This document shows positions 17,490-25,607 of a DNA stretch of 64,000 bases, piece by piece. The notes beneath the pieces were generated by a model. That model saw only the letters and a list, made by a program, of their open reading frames with translations, did no database searches and was not told where the DNA came from. Both the position numbers and the translations under genes were made by a program. Positions within the stretch are counted from its first letter, which is position 1. Each line of letters starts with the position of its first letter. Source of the stretch: Methanoculleus chikugoensis (GTDB taxonomy: Archaea > Halobacteriota > Methanomicrobia > Methanomicrobiales > Methanoculleaceae); assembly GCF_019669965.1 (NCBI RefSeq), contig NZ_AP019781.1, forward strand, positions 620,001-684,000, in the 5' to 3' direction.

Positions 17490-18178
17490 GCTGCGGCCTC
17501 CCGGAGTTTGTTGACGCCGCTCTCGGAGAGCAGGTTTAAGCGCGTGAGGATCTCGGGTTTGAGCTGGACGATGTACTTGAAGACGAGCATGATGATCGCG
17601 CCCTCGATGATGGCGAGCGGCACCTGGGTGACGGCGAAGATCGCGGCGAATGCCGAGAACGCCCCGAAGAACCCGGTGGTCCCGGGGAAGGCGAGCGCGA
17701 GCTGGACCGAGGTGACGACGTAGGTGACCAGATCCGCGAGGGCTGCGGCGATAAAGACCGTCGCGTAGGTGTTTGCGCCCGCCCGGGTTCCGGCCTTATA
17801 GATGAGGTAGGCGACGGCGGGTCCTGCGATCCCCATCGAGAAGACGTTTGCCCCGAGGGTGGTGATCCCGCCGTGCGCGAGGAAGACCGCCTGGAAGACC
17901 AGGACAATCAGCCCGAGGACGGCGGCGATGCAGGGGCCGAAGAGGATGCCCCCGAGCCCCGTCCCCGTGGGATGGGAGCAGCTCCCGTTGAACGAGGGAA
18001 GTTTGAGCGAGGAGAGGACGAAGACGAAGGCGCCTGCGACCGCGAGGAGCGGCAGGGCGTCCCGCTTCTCCTGCACAAGTTTGTTCAGCTGGTACAGTCC
18101 GATGACGATGAAGGGCAGGGAGATAAGAATCCAGATCTCCCACCAGGGGCTCGGCAAGAATCCTTCCATGATGTGCAT
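17486..18178 (-). CDS. cbiM: Cobalt/nickel-binding S-component CbiM
   Basis: The substrate-binding membrane protein of the importer, 230 residues. The N-terminus MHIMEGFLPSPWW is the family hallmark: the amino group of Met1 and His2 help to coordinate the metal. A GSCSHPTGTGLGGILFGP segment carries the second conserved His. About seven hydrophobic segments follow. It is the first gene of the cbiMNQO operon and diverges from a cobyrinate diamide synthase gene; a palindrome at 18226-18240 lies 48 bases upstream. Whether cobalt or nickel is carried cannot be decided from sequence, but the corrin genes favour cobalt. Confidence 0.93.
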   Translation of the reverse strand: MHIMEGFLPSPWWEIWILISLPFIVIGLYQLNKLVQEKRDALPLLAVAGAFVFVLSSLKLPSFNGSCSHPTGTGLGGILFGPCIAAVLGLIVLVFQAVFLAHGGITTLGANVFSMGIAGPAVAYLIYKAGTRAGANTYATVFIAAALADLVTYVVTSVQLALAFPGTTGFFGAFSAFAAIFAVTQVPLAIIEGAIIMLVFKYIVQLKPEILTRLNLLSESGVNKLREAAA

Positions 18179-18225
18179 GATACCACCAGTGGCTGCCGCC
18201 GTGAAGGCAAGCAGAACAAATTTAT

Positions 18226-18240
18226 TTTACCTAAGGCAAA
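18226..18240. promoter_or_regulatory. Palindromic operator candidate between cbiM and cobB
   Basis: TTTACC-TAA-GGCAAA is an inverted repeat with six-base arms and one A/G difference, in an AT-rich divergent promoter region. Its TTAGG/CCTAA core resembles DtxR/MntR-type metal-regulator boxes. It lies at the likely cbiM promoter and about 70 bases upstream of cobB, whose own TATA candidate (CATATTTATC) is at 18271-18280. Confidence 0.5.
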
Positions 18241-18310
18241 TCTATTTGATATGATCTGGTTATCTCCGGTCATATTTATCTTCTGCGGTATTCAACACTA
18301 GAGGAACGTT

Positions 18311-19642
18311 ATGCGCCATATTCCAGTGATTGTCGTTGCGGGAACCCACAGCGGCTGCGGCAAGACCACGCTTGCAAGCGGCCTGATGGCGGCGCTCGCC
18401 GCCCGGGGACTTGCCGTTCAGCCCTTCAAGGTGGGCCCGGATTTCATCGACCCCACGCACCATTCGGCTATCTGCGGCCGGACGTCCCGCAACCTCGACC
18501 CGTTCATGATGGGGGAGGCGGGGGTGCGGGAGACGTTCGTCCGTGCCTCTGCCGGGGCCGATATCGCCGTCGTCGAGGGTGCGATGGGGCTCTTCGACGG
18601 GCTCGAAGGAACCGATACCGCGAGCACGGCGCATGTCGCAAAGATTCTCGACGCCCCGGTTCTTCTCGTGGTTGACGCGGGGGGCGCGTCGCGGAGCGTC
18701 CATGCCATGATCCGGGGCTACGCGGGGTTTGATTCGGCCGTCCGGGTCGCCGGAGCCATCTTCAACCGGATCGGGAGCCCCCGCCACCTTGCCATGATCG
18801 AGGAGACGAAGAGCCTCCCGATCTACGGGGGGATCCCGCGGCGAACGGATCTTGTGGTCGAAAGCCGGCACCTCGGACTCGCGATGGCGGCCGAGACGGG
18901 GATGATGGCGCGGTTCGGCGCGGTGGTCGAGGAGACGTGCGATCTCCCCGGGCTCATCGACCTCGCCCGGTCGGCCCCGCCCCTCCCGGCACCGGCGGAG
19001 GCCCCCGCCCGGCCGGAATCCGGGGTGCGCATCGGCGTCGCGAACGATGCGGCGTTCTGTTTTTACTACGTGGACAACATCGACCGGCTCGTGCGGGCCG
19101 GGGCGGAACTGATCTTCTTCTCGCCGATGACCGACCGGCTCCCGGACGTGGACGCTCTCTACCTCGGGGGCGGCTACCCGGAGCTCCACGCGGAGGCGCT
19201 CTCCTCATCCCGGTGCCGGGAAGATCTCCGCCGGGCGGCCGATGACGGGATGCCCGTCTATGCCGAGTGCGGCGGGCTCATCTACCTCACCGAACGCCTT
19301 GCGACCGACGAGGGGGATTACCCGATGGCCGGCGTCCTCCCGGCGGCGGCGGAGATGACGGGCCGCATCCAGGCCCTCGGGTACGTCGAGGCCCGGGTTG
19401 TCGGGACAGCACCGATCCTTGCCCCGGGCTCGGCCTTCCGGGGCCACGAGTACCACTATTCCCGGCTTGACTGTGCCCGTGACGCCCGGTTCGCCCTGGA
19501 ACTCCTCCGCGGGCGGGGTATCGACGGGGGCCGGGACGGGCTTACCGCGCAGAACGCGGTCGGACAGTACACCCACGCCTACTTCCCGGAGGGGTTCGCC
19601 GAACGACTGGTCGAGGCGGCCGGAGCATACCGGCGGACGTAA
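18311..19642 (+). CDS. cbiA: Cobyrinate (or Ni-sirohydrochlorin) a,c-diamide synthase, CbiA/CfbB
   Basis: ATP- and glutamine-dependent amidation of two carboxylates on a tetrapyrrole. The protein has 443 residues. The N-terminal half is a dethiobiotin-synthetase-like ATPase with AGTHSGCGKTTLASG and KVGPDFIDPTHHS; VVEGAMGLFDG is the acidic loop. The C-terminal half is a class I glutamine amidotransferase with LYLGGGYPELHA and the nucleophile in VYAECGGLIYL, and the His in FRGHEYHYS and YTHAYF. In methanogens this family serves either cobalamin (CbiA) or coenzyme F430 (CfbB). Position opposite cbiMNQO favours CbiA but does not decide. GAGG precedes the ATG by six bases. Confidence 0.9.
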   Translation: MRHIPVIVVAGTHSGCGKTTLASGLMAALAARGLAVQPFKVGPDFIDPTHHSAICGRTSRNLDPFMMGEAGVRETFVRASAGADIAVVEGAMGLFDGLEGTDTASTAHVAKILDAPVLLVVDAGGASRSVHAMIRGYAGFDSAVRVAGAIFNRIGSPRHLAMIEETKSLPIYGGIPRRTDLVVESRHLGLAMAAETGMMARFGAVVEETCDLPGLIDLARSAPPLPAPAEAPARPESGVRIGVANDAAFCFYYVDNIDRLVRAGAELIFFSPMTDRLPDVDALYLGGGYPELHAEALSSSRCREDLRRAADDGMPVYAECGGLIYLTERLATDEGDYPMAGVLPAAAEMTGRIQALGYVEARVVGTAPILAPGSAFRGHEYHYSRLDCARDARFALELLRGRGIDGGRDGLTAQNAVGQYTHAYFPEGFAERLVEAAGAYRRT

Positions 19643-19682
19643 GGGGACGTTGCCCCCCAACGACCGCCGGCGCAAAAAAGTG

Positions 19683-20303
19683 TCAGGCGGTGACGATGAT
19701 CGTCCCGTTGATCCCGGTTGTCTGTGACTGGTAGGTGTAGTTGCCTGCGGCGTTGAAGGTGTAAGTATAGGAGTCGCCCGGCGCAAGCATGCCGGAGTCG
19801 AAGAACCCCGTTGCCCCGGTCGCCGATACGGTCTGGTTCGTGGAAGCGTCGTTGGTCCAGCCCACCGTAGTTCCGGTCGGAACGGTGAGCGTGTCCGGGA
19901 CGTACCCGCTCTCGGTGATGGAGACGGTCTCGTCAGCGACGACGGCCGCCGCCGCCGGGGTTCCCGGCGGGGTCTCCGTTGCGTTCGCGGCAACGGTCGT
20001 TGCTGCCGCCCCGGTCTCCATCGGTGTCTCCGTTCCTGTTATCATCGTGGTTGCGGTTGCCGCCGGCGTTCCTGTCTCCATTGGTGTCTCCGTTCCTGTT
20101 ATCATCGTGGTTGCGGTTGCCGCCGGCGTTCCCGTCTCCATCGGTGTCTCTGTTATTGCTGGCGTTCCTGTCTCCATCGGGGTCTCGGTGAGTCCCGGTG
20201 TCGTGCCGGGTGTCACCGTCTTGTTGCCCGATGGCTGCACACACCCTGCGATCATGATGCTCGCGATCACCATGAGAGCAAGGATACCAAACATCCTCTT
20301 CAT
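19683..20303 (-). CDS. Lipoprotein with degenerate cupredoxin domain
   Basis: The protein has 206 residues. MKRMFGILALMVIASIMIAGC is a lipoprotein signal peptide with lipobox IAGC (Cys near 21). A Thr/Pro-rich tether (residues 25-115) contains tandem TETPMETGTPA-type repeats. The last 85 residues form a plastocyanin-like fold: ESGYVPDTLTVPTGTTVGWTN, then FFDSGMLAPGDSYTYTF and GNYTYQSQTTGINGTIIV. In copper proteins of this type the sites are PHTV and YHCxxHPxM; here they read TNQTV and YQSQTTGI, so all four ligands are missing. It probably serves as a structural surface domain. A TATA-like GTTTATTTACG about 30 bases upstream suggests a leaderless message. Confidence 0.82.
   Translation of the reverse strand: MKRMFGILALMVIASIMIAGCVQPSGNKTVTPGTTPGLTETPMETGTPAITETPMETGTPAATATTMITGTETPMETGTPAATATTMITGTETPMETGAAATTVAANATETPPGTPAAAAVVADETVSITESGYVPDTLTVPTGTTVGWTNDASTNQTVSATGATGFFDSGMLAPGDSYTYTFNAAGNYTYQSQTTGINGTIIVTA
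20013..20180 (-). repeat. 60-base tandem repeat inside lipoprotein gene
   Basis: Two full units of exactly 60 bases (20013-20072 and 20073-20132), differing at only a few positions, plus a partial third unit. They encode a 20-residue unit containing TETPMETGTPA and TATTMITG. The unit keeps the frame, so copy number can change without breaking the protein. Confidence 0.85.
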
Positions 20304-20665
20304 GTGGTGGACGATGCTTCTTGGCGTAAATAAACTTTACCCCTCGCATGAAAACTGAAATCCGTGGTTTAAATCCGTCGCAGCAGCACCATGTCCGGCC
20401 GCCGGGGTATTGGGATTTCCTCATGGGCTCGTTAGCCTGTTGTGTTCATCAAACACCCCATTGGGCTGAATCAGTGGCACTGTGCCCCTGTTTCGGTGCG
20501 CCGCCGGGACGCCCGATCCCGTCCGGCCGGCACCGGAGCGGGGTGGAGTTCCCGCCTCCGAACTCCTCTGAGGTTCGGAGAGAGGGGGGCCGCACCGCGG
20601 GGCGTTCATTCTTCCCTTCCGCCCGGCTATAAGGTATTTATAGCCGGGTACGGATAGGGGGTTCT
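20304..20665. other. Divergent intergenic region
   Basis: No gene is seen. It holds the putative promoter of the lipoprotein gene (AT-rich, 20331-20340, minus strand) and, at the other end, AAGGTATTTATAG (about 20631-20643), a TATA box for the aldo-keto reductase, 25-35 bases before its ATG. The middle has no feature I can name. Confidence 0.55.
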
Positions 20666-21514
20666 ATGGGGGCACTGGACAGGCGCAGGTTCGGGAAGAC
20701 CGGACGGATGGTCACCGCCGTGGGCCTTGGGGGAGAGGGCATCCTCAGGACGTACGGACGGCATGCCGAAGCAAACGCCGTCATCATGGAAGCACTCGAT
20801 CAGGGGATTGCCTACTTCGACTCGGCGAAGGCCTACGCGGGGAGCGAGGACTACTACGGCGAGGTCTGGAGGAACCGCCCCGATCTCAGGGAACCGGTCT
20901 TCCAGGCAAGCAAGTCGGCGAGCAGGGCGCATGCGGACGCCGAGACGGATCTTACGGAGACTCTCCAGAGGATGGGCATCGAGACCCTCGACCTCTGGCA
21001 GATCCACGATGTCAGGACGTTTACCGATATCCGGGAGGTCGAGGGGCCATCCGGTGCCCTTGAGGCGTTCGTCGAGGCGCGGGAGTCCGGCATCGTCCGG
21101 CAGATCGGGGTGACGGGGCACCACGACCCGGACGTCCTCTCGCACGCGGTGGAGACCTGGCCGGTCGATGCCGTGATGCTGCCCGTGAACCCGGTCGAGG
21201 AGGCGCTCGGGGGGTTCCTGGACACGACGCTCCCCGTCGCACGGGAGCAGGGGGTCGCGGTCATCGGGATGAAGGTGCTCGGCGGGTCGAACTACCTCGC
21301 CCCCGATGCCGGGGTGACGCCCGAAGTCCTCGTCCGCTACGCCCTTTCTCGGGAGGTCTCCGTTGCGATCGTCGGATGCTCGACGGCCGCGGAGGTGCGG
21401 GCGCTTGCCGCCGCCGGCCGGAGCGGCCCTCTGCCCGACGACGAGGCGGCGGCGCTCGTCGAAGCGTTCCGGCCTCATGCCCGCGAGTTCGCCTACTACC
21501 GCGGATTCCAGTGA
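20666..21514 (+). CDS. Aldo/keto reductase family protein
   Basis: An NAD(P)H-dependent oxidoreductase of 282 residues with a TIM-barrel fold. The catalytic tetrad is visible: Asp in YFDSAKAY, Tyr in the same segment, Lys in QASKSASR and His in WQIHDVR. The nucleotide-binding end holds VAIVGCSTAAEV. The N-terminus LDRRRFGKTGRMVTAVGLGG is typical. Substrate unknown. Unlike some archaeal relatives it has no C-terminal ferredoxin domain. A GGGGG precedes the ATG, and a TATA box lies about 30 bases upstream. It stands as a single gene before the MFS transporter gene. Confidence 0.88.
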   Translation: MGALDRRRFGKTGRMVTAVGLGGEGILRTYGRHAEANAVIMEALDQGIAYFDSAKAYAGSEDYYGEVWRNRPDLREPVFQASKSASRAHADAETDLTETLQRMGIETLDLWQIHDVRTFTDIREVEGPSGALEAFVEARESGIVRQIGVTGHHDPDVLSHAVETWPVDAVMLPVNPVEEALGGFLDTTLPVAREQGVAVIGMKVLGGSNYLAPDAGVTPEVLVRYALSREVSVAIVGCSTAAEVRALAAAGRSGPLPDDEAAALVEAFRPHAREFAYYRGFQ

Positions 21515-21608
21515 GGCGGCCCCGGCAAAACCTTCTTCTGCAACCGATATAACCCGGCGGCGCCAACCTACGGGGGATGAGCAGTTCTCTCTATGGAGAT
21601 GAATCAGC

Positions 21609-22811
21609 ATGACGACCGGAAACCCGCATCGGCTCCGTGCCTTCCGGAACCGCATCGCCGCATCGCCGGACGCTATCCTCGTCCTGGTCGCACTTGTCAT
21701 ATTCATGGATATGGCGATCTACGGCCTCCTCATCCCGGTCTTCCCGGAGTATGCCCCCCGGCTCGGGGTGGACGAGTCGTTCGTCGGGATTATCTTCGGG
21801 CTCTACGCCGCGATGCTCCTCCTCTTCTCCATCCCGATGGGCCTCCTCTCCGACCGGGTGGGGCGCCGGCCGCTCATCGTTGCCGGGATGCTCCTCCTCG
21901 CTCTCGCGACGGCACTCTTCGGCTTCTCTGCCACGGTCACCCACCTGATCGTTGCCCGGGCGGTCCAGGGGATATCCGCTGCCGCCACCTGGTCGGCGGG
22001 GCTTGCCCTCATCGCCGAGACCTGCGACCCGGCACGGCTCGGCGAGAGGATGGGGATCGCCCTCTCGGCGGTCGGGTTCGGGACGGTCATCGGCCCGGTC
22101 CTCGGGGGGCTGCTCTTTGAGTACCTGGGTTACACCGCGACCTTCCTCGTCCCGGCGGTGCTCGTGGCTGCGGTCGGTCTTGTGGTCCTCGCCGTCCCGG
22201 TGCGCACCTGCAGGCAGAACGATCGGTCGACGATGCTGCCCGGCAAGAACCGGCGCCTGCTTGCCGCCTGTGCGGTCGTGGTCGTCGCGGTGGCCGCGAC
22301 CTACGGCATCGTGGATCCCTATCTCCCGGTCCACCTGCACGCCGCCTTCTCGGCGTCCCCGGCAACGATCGGGCTTGTCTTCGCAGTCCTTGCGATCGCG
22401 GCCATCCTCGCCCAGCCGGCCGCAGGGAGGATCTTCGACCGCCACGGGGGGAGCCGCCACCTCATCGGCGGCGGCCTTCTCCTCTCGGCAGCCGCAATCG
22501 TCGCTGCCGTGCAGGCTCCCGCCCTCCCCCTCGCCACCGCCGCCGTCTTCGTGCTGGGGCTCGCCCTGAGTTGCGCCATCGTCCCGGTGATGCCGATCCT
22601 CGCCGGCATCTACCGCGACCACGGTTCGCAGGGCGCTGCTTACGGCATCTACAACACCTTCTACTCCCTGGGTCTTGCGGCCGGACCGTTTGCGGGCGCC
22701 GCCCTTATCGGCCGGGTGCCGCTGCCGGCGCTCTTCCTGCTGCAGGCCGGAGCCCTCGCGATCACGGGGGCTGCGGGCTGGCTTGCCGCCGGGAGGGCCG
22801 GACGGCGATGA
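21609..22811 (+). CDS. Major facilitator superfamily transporter
   Basis: A polytopic membrane protein of 400 residues with about 12 hydrophobic segments. The loop after segment 2 holds the MFS signature GLLSDRVGRRPLIVAG, with the related GRIFDRHGGSRHLIGGG in the second half. ARAVQGISAAATWSAG and VGFGTVIGPVLGGLL in segments 4-5 match drug:H+ antiporters of the 12-segment type. Export of a drug-like compound is inferred from family only. GGAGATGA lies 7 bases before the ATG. The next gene (CPBP protease) starts 63 bases on and may be co-transcribed. Confidence 0.85.
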   Translation: MTTGNPHRLRAFRNRIAASPDAILVLVALVIFMDMAIYGLLIPVFPEYAPRLGVDESFVGIIFGLYAAMLLLFSIPMGLLSDRVGRRPLIVAGMLLLALATALFGFSATVTHLIVARAVQGISAAATWSAGLALIAETCDPARLGERMGIALSAVGFGTVIGPVLGGLLFEYLGYTATFLVPAVLVAAVGLVVLAVPVRTCRQNDRSTMLPGKNRRLLAACAVVVVAVAATYGIVDPYLPVHLHAAFSASPATIGLVFAVLAIAAILAQPAAGRIFDRHGGSRHLIGGGLLLSAAAIVAAVQAPALPLATAAVFVLGLALSCAIVPVMPILAGIYRDHGSQGAAYGIYNTFYSLGLAAGPFAGAALIGRVPLPALFLLQAGALAITGAAGWLAAGRAGRR

Positions 22812-22874
22812 GCCTGCGTTACCTTCATTGCGGCCGCGCGTGAACAGGTACCCCGCTTCAGACCGGGACCCATC

Positions 22875-24023
22875 ATGTCACGTGAATATTTCCACCGCCA
22901 CGCACCCGAACTGCTGATCGCTTTCTTCGGCCTCATCTTCCTGGTTGCGGCCTTCGGGGAGATCGGCGGGGAAGCGGGAGCGTTCCTCACCTCGGCGCTC
23001 GATGTGGCGCCCTTCGTCATCCTTGCCATGCTTGTTTATCTCGCCAGAACCCGGCACCCTCTGTTCCGGTGGATCGCCGTCCTCTGGCTCCTGGTCGTGG
23101 TGGCCGGGCTTGCGGCTATTGCGACGGGGTTCGGCGCCATAGCGATCCTGCCGGCCGGGATGCTCGAGGCCGAGGAGATCGATCCAGAGACGGTCGACCT
23201 TGCCCTGGCCGCACAGGTTGCGCTTCTCCTCCTCGGCGTCCTTGTTGCGGGGCTTGCAAGCCTCGTCGGGCTCTCCCGCCGGTTCAGGGGATGGCTCGCG
23301 GGGTATCTCCCGTTCGACCCGGACTCGCTTCTCCATACGGTCGCGCTCGTGGTCATCCTCGCCATGATCCTCATCCCTCCCGTACCGCTCCTTGTCGCGG
23401 GGGTTCCGCCCCTCCTCTCGGCGCCGTTCCTCGACCTCCTGCTTGAGTCCGGAGACCTCTTCGCGGAATCGGTCACGCTGAACGCCTACACGCTCTTCTG
23501 GACACTCGTCGGCTCGTTCTTCATCGCCGGAGCATTCGTCCGGCGGACGGGGCGCGAGACCCTCAAACGTCTTGGACTCGTCCGCCCGACGGGGAAAGAG
23601 GTCGCTTTTGCCGTCGGTGCGGGTCTCGTGCTCGTTGCCGTCTTCCACTTCGTCGACCCGGCGCTCGCCGCGCTGGCGGGCTGGCTCGGCCTTCCGGTCA
23701 CCGACATGGAGGCCGTCAACCTGCTCTTTGCCGGAGCGCTCACGCTCCCCGGGGTCATCATGGCATCCGTCGCAGCGGGGTTCGGCGAGGAGGTGAGCAT
23801 CCGCGGCCTGCTCCAGCCCCGGTTCGGCATCCTCCTCCCGGCACTCCTCTTTGCGTCGCTCCATGCGTTCCAGTACAGCTGGGACGGCCTCATCTCGGTC
23901 TTCCTTGCGGGGATCGTCTTTGCCTATATCCGGCAGTATACGAACACGACGACGTCGGCGATCACGCATACGGTCTACGACCTGGTGCTCTTCTCGATGA
24001 TGCTGGTCGGAATATCGATCTGA
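22875..24023 (+). CDS. CPBP-family intramembrane metalloprotease
   Basis: A membrane protein of 382 residues with about ten hydrophobic segments. The C-terminal third carries the CPBP (CAAX protease/bacteriocin-processing) motifs: FGEEVSIRGLLQPRFG (EExxxR), FASLHAFQY (FxxxH) and SAITHTVYDLV (HxxxD). These form a metal-binding proteolytic site within the membrane. The N-terminal two thirds are extra hydrophobic segments of unknown role. Substrates are unknown. It follows the MFS gene and is convergent with a toxin-antitoxin pair. Confidence 0.87.
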   Translation: MSREYFHRHAPELLIAFFGLIFLVAAFGEIGGEAGAFLTSALDVAPFVILAMLVYLARTRHPLFRWIAVLWLLVVVAGLAAIATGFGAIAILPAGMLEAEEIDPETVDLALAAQVALLLLGVLVAGLASLVGLSRRFRGWLAGYLPFDPDSLLHTVALVVILAMILIPPVPLLVAGVPPLLSAPFLDLLLESGDLFAESVTLNAYTLFWTLVGSFFIAGAFVRRTGRETLKRLGLVRPTGKEVAFAVGAGLVLVAVFHFVDPALAALAGWLGLPVTDMEAVNLLFAGALTLPGVIMASVAAGFGEEVSIRGLLQPRFGILLPALLFASLHAFQYSWDGLISVFLAGIVFAYIRQYTNTTTSAITHTVYDLVLFSMMLVGISI

Positions 24024-24051
24024 GGGGTGAAACCCTTTTTTCCGAAAGAAA

Positions 24052-24324
24052 TCAGTGCTTCCGGTATACTCTCGACCGATGATCTACTTCCACCACGACG
24101 ATCAGAAGGACATCATCACAGATATTCAAAATAGCACGGTACTTTCCGACCCGCAGTGAATAGAAAGGGTTCTGGCCTCCTCCTTTCAGTTTCTTCACGT
24201 GCCGGGTGGGATCCGGTTCCTGAGCGAGCGCCTCCACCTCGTCGAGGATCCGGGTTCCGACACTCGCGGGCATCTTCGCGAGGTTCCGCACCACCGCCGC
24301 CGTGAGTCTTACTCTGTATCCCAT
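24052..24324 (-). CDS. RelE/ParE-type toxin
   Basis: A basic protein of 90 residues beginning MGYRVRLTAAVVRNLAKMP, then a helix ILDEVEALAQEPDPTRHVKKL and strands FYSLRVGKYRAILNI and DVLLIVVVEVDHRSRVYRK. This is the RelE/ParE fold; RVGKYRAI and the C-terminal HRSRVY match the catalytic strand and tail of ribosome-dependent mRNA nucleases. It overlaps the antitoxin gene by 16 bases and lies downstream of it, the normal order for relBE pairs. mRNA cleavage is inferred from the family. Confidence 0.88.
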   Translation of the reverse strand: MGYRVRLTAAVVRNLAKMPASVGTRILDEVEALAQEPDPTRHVKKLKGGGQNPFYSLRVGKYRAILNICDDVLLIVVVEVDHRSRVYRKH

Positions 24325-24554
24325 ACCGCCTGCAACTCGGCGCGCGCTTCTTCCAGGGTATACAGGCGGCCTGCCTTGATATCTTCGAGCGACTCCTCGA
24401 TTCCCCGGATAGCCTCGGCGCTCAGGGGCTCTTCGTCCTCGGCGGTATTCATGAGCCGCCTGATAACATCGTCAAAGGTCTCGCGAGGGTACCGCTTCAT
24501 CCCTGCCAGCCGCTCCTTCGTCTCCCGGGATACCCACACTGTGGTCTGAGACAT
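24309..24554 (-). CDS. RelB/DUF7557-like antitoxin
   Basis: An acidic protein of 81 residues. The N-terminus QTTVWVSRETKERLAGMKRYPRE (seen in parts) is a ribbon-helix-helix DNA-binding unit, with ETFDDVIRRLM as the second helix; the C-terminal half, rich in Glu, should wrap the toxin. It precedes the RelE-type gene and overlaps it by 16 bases, so the two are co-translated. A palindrome at 24555-24569 directly before the start is a likely autoregulatory operator. Confidence 0.85.
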   Translation of the reverse strand: MSQTTVWVSRETKERLAGMKRYPRETFDDVIRRLMNTAEDEEPLSAEAIRGIEESLEDIKAGRLYTLEEARAELQAVWDTE

Positions 24555-24569
24555 ACTATGATCTATAGT
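24555..24569. promoter_or_regulatory. Operator candidate of the RelBE-type pair
   Basis: ACTAT-GATCT-ATAGT, an inverted repeat with five-base arms, touches the antitoxin start codon. Ribbon-helix-helix antitoxins usually bind such short palindromes to repress their own operon. Confidence 0.45.
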
Positions 24570-24655
24570 GGGCTATTGAATATCATCGTTGCGATCATCC
24601 TCGACACTTCTATGCGATGCTATCTCTTGCGCCGTAAAGACGGGGATCGAATCGT

Positions 24656-25312
24656 TTACCGCCCGATGTGGATCCCGTCGCAGAACGGCTTATTCCGCGA
24701 TCTCCCGCACCCGCAGAGGGTAACCCGGTTTCTGATCGTGTAGGTTCTCCCGTCGGCGGACTCGACAGGGATCCCGCCGCGGACCCAGAGCGGTCCATGT
24801 TCACCCCTGGCGGGGTTTTCGATCACGACAATGGATTTTTCAAAAACAGGCTCGATCGCCTCACCGCTCTTTCGATCACGGAGAGCGAGCCGACCGGAGG
24901 GGCAGTTGCACGCTTCATCTATCGCCGTGTCCCGGGCGTCCGGGATATCGGACCGCTCCGTGAGGTTCCAGATTCCCCCGGCCCGCAGGCAGAACCGTGC
25001 GTGCGCACAGAGCCCTTCATAATCGGCCAGTTCCAGTTCCGGCCCGCTGATAACGGTGGGGTTCTCAAGATATGGTTCATCTCCGGCAGTTTCGATACCG
25101 TTAAAGTGAACCTTCGCGTGCGTCCCGTCGCAAAAGGGTCTGTTCTTCGAATGCCCGCAACGGCATAAGGCATATTCTTCCCGCAGGGGATACTCCCGTA
25201 CCTTTTGCCATGAACGGCAGTCGCCCCTGTCATCGTTGGCGATCTCCATCACCATGAGCGGGACACCCCCGGTCACGATGTACGGGCCATTCGTGCTCAC
25301 CCGGATCTTCAT
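24656..25312 (-). CDS. Double CDGSH iron-sulfur protein with central Fer4_19-like domain
   Basis: A protein of 218 residues. Two CDGSH [2Fe-2S] motifs are visible: CRCGHSKNRPFCDGTH near residues 50-65 and CGCGRSRNKPFCDGIH at the C-terminus, each with the 3-Cys-1-His ligand set. Between them lies an iron-sulfur domain of the DUF1271/Fer4_19 type with LCAHARFC and EACNCPSGRL. The role is probably electron transfer or cluster storage in the cytoplasm; the partner is unknown. GAGGG lies a few bases before the ATG. It stands alone next to a tRNA gene. Confidence 0.88.
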   Translation of the reverse strand: MKIRVSTNGPYIVTGGVPLMVMEIANDDRGDCRSWQKVREYPLREEYALCRCGHSKNRPFCDGTHAKVHFNGIETAGDEPYLENPTVISGPELELADYEGLCAHARFCLRAGGIWNLTERSDIPDARDTAIDEACNCPSGRLALRDRKSGEAIEPVFEKSIVVIENPARGEHGPLWVRGGIPVESADGRTYTIRNRVTLCGCGRSRNKPFCDGIHIGR

Positions 25313-25483
25313 GACATCGCCCTCGGTAGCTCTTCTGCATGTTAATCTATGGGTGAAGGGGGCCGAACCGGGGAGTTCTCACGCTAAAGGGCAAAGAACA
25401 CGGCACAGCCGGAGAATTACGATCGGAACTTGCAGGGCAGCCTCCGTGAAAGATCCGACAAAAGAATCAATCGTATGCTAAAA

Positions 25484-25570
25484 CGCTGAGGGGGAGATTT
25501 GAACTCCCGAGGGGCTCAACGCCCCACGGGCTTTCCAGGCCCGCGCCCTACCGGTCTAGACTACCTCAGC
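25484..25570 (-). tRNA. tRNA-Ser (GGA)
   Basis: The acceptor stem is GCTGAGG with CCTCAGC, the anticodon loop CTGGAAA (anticodon GGA), a long variable arm (TGGGGC...GCCCC type) as in tRNA-Ser, and the T arm holds GTTCAAATC. Discriminator G at 25484. CCA is not encoded. The gene reads from 25570 down. Confidence 0.95.
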
Positions 25571-25607
25571 AATGTGCATCATTAGTTGGCGGGATATTCT
25601 ATTAATA

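Noticed and set aside
20013-20180. CRISPR-like array
   Set aside because: The 60-base units are coding tandem repeats without spacers, inside the lipoprotein gene.
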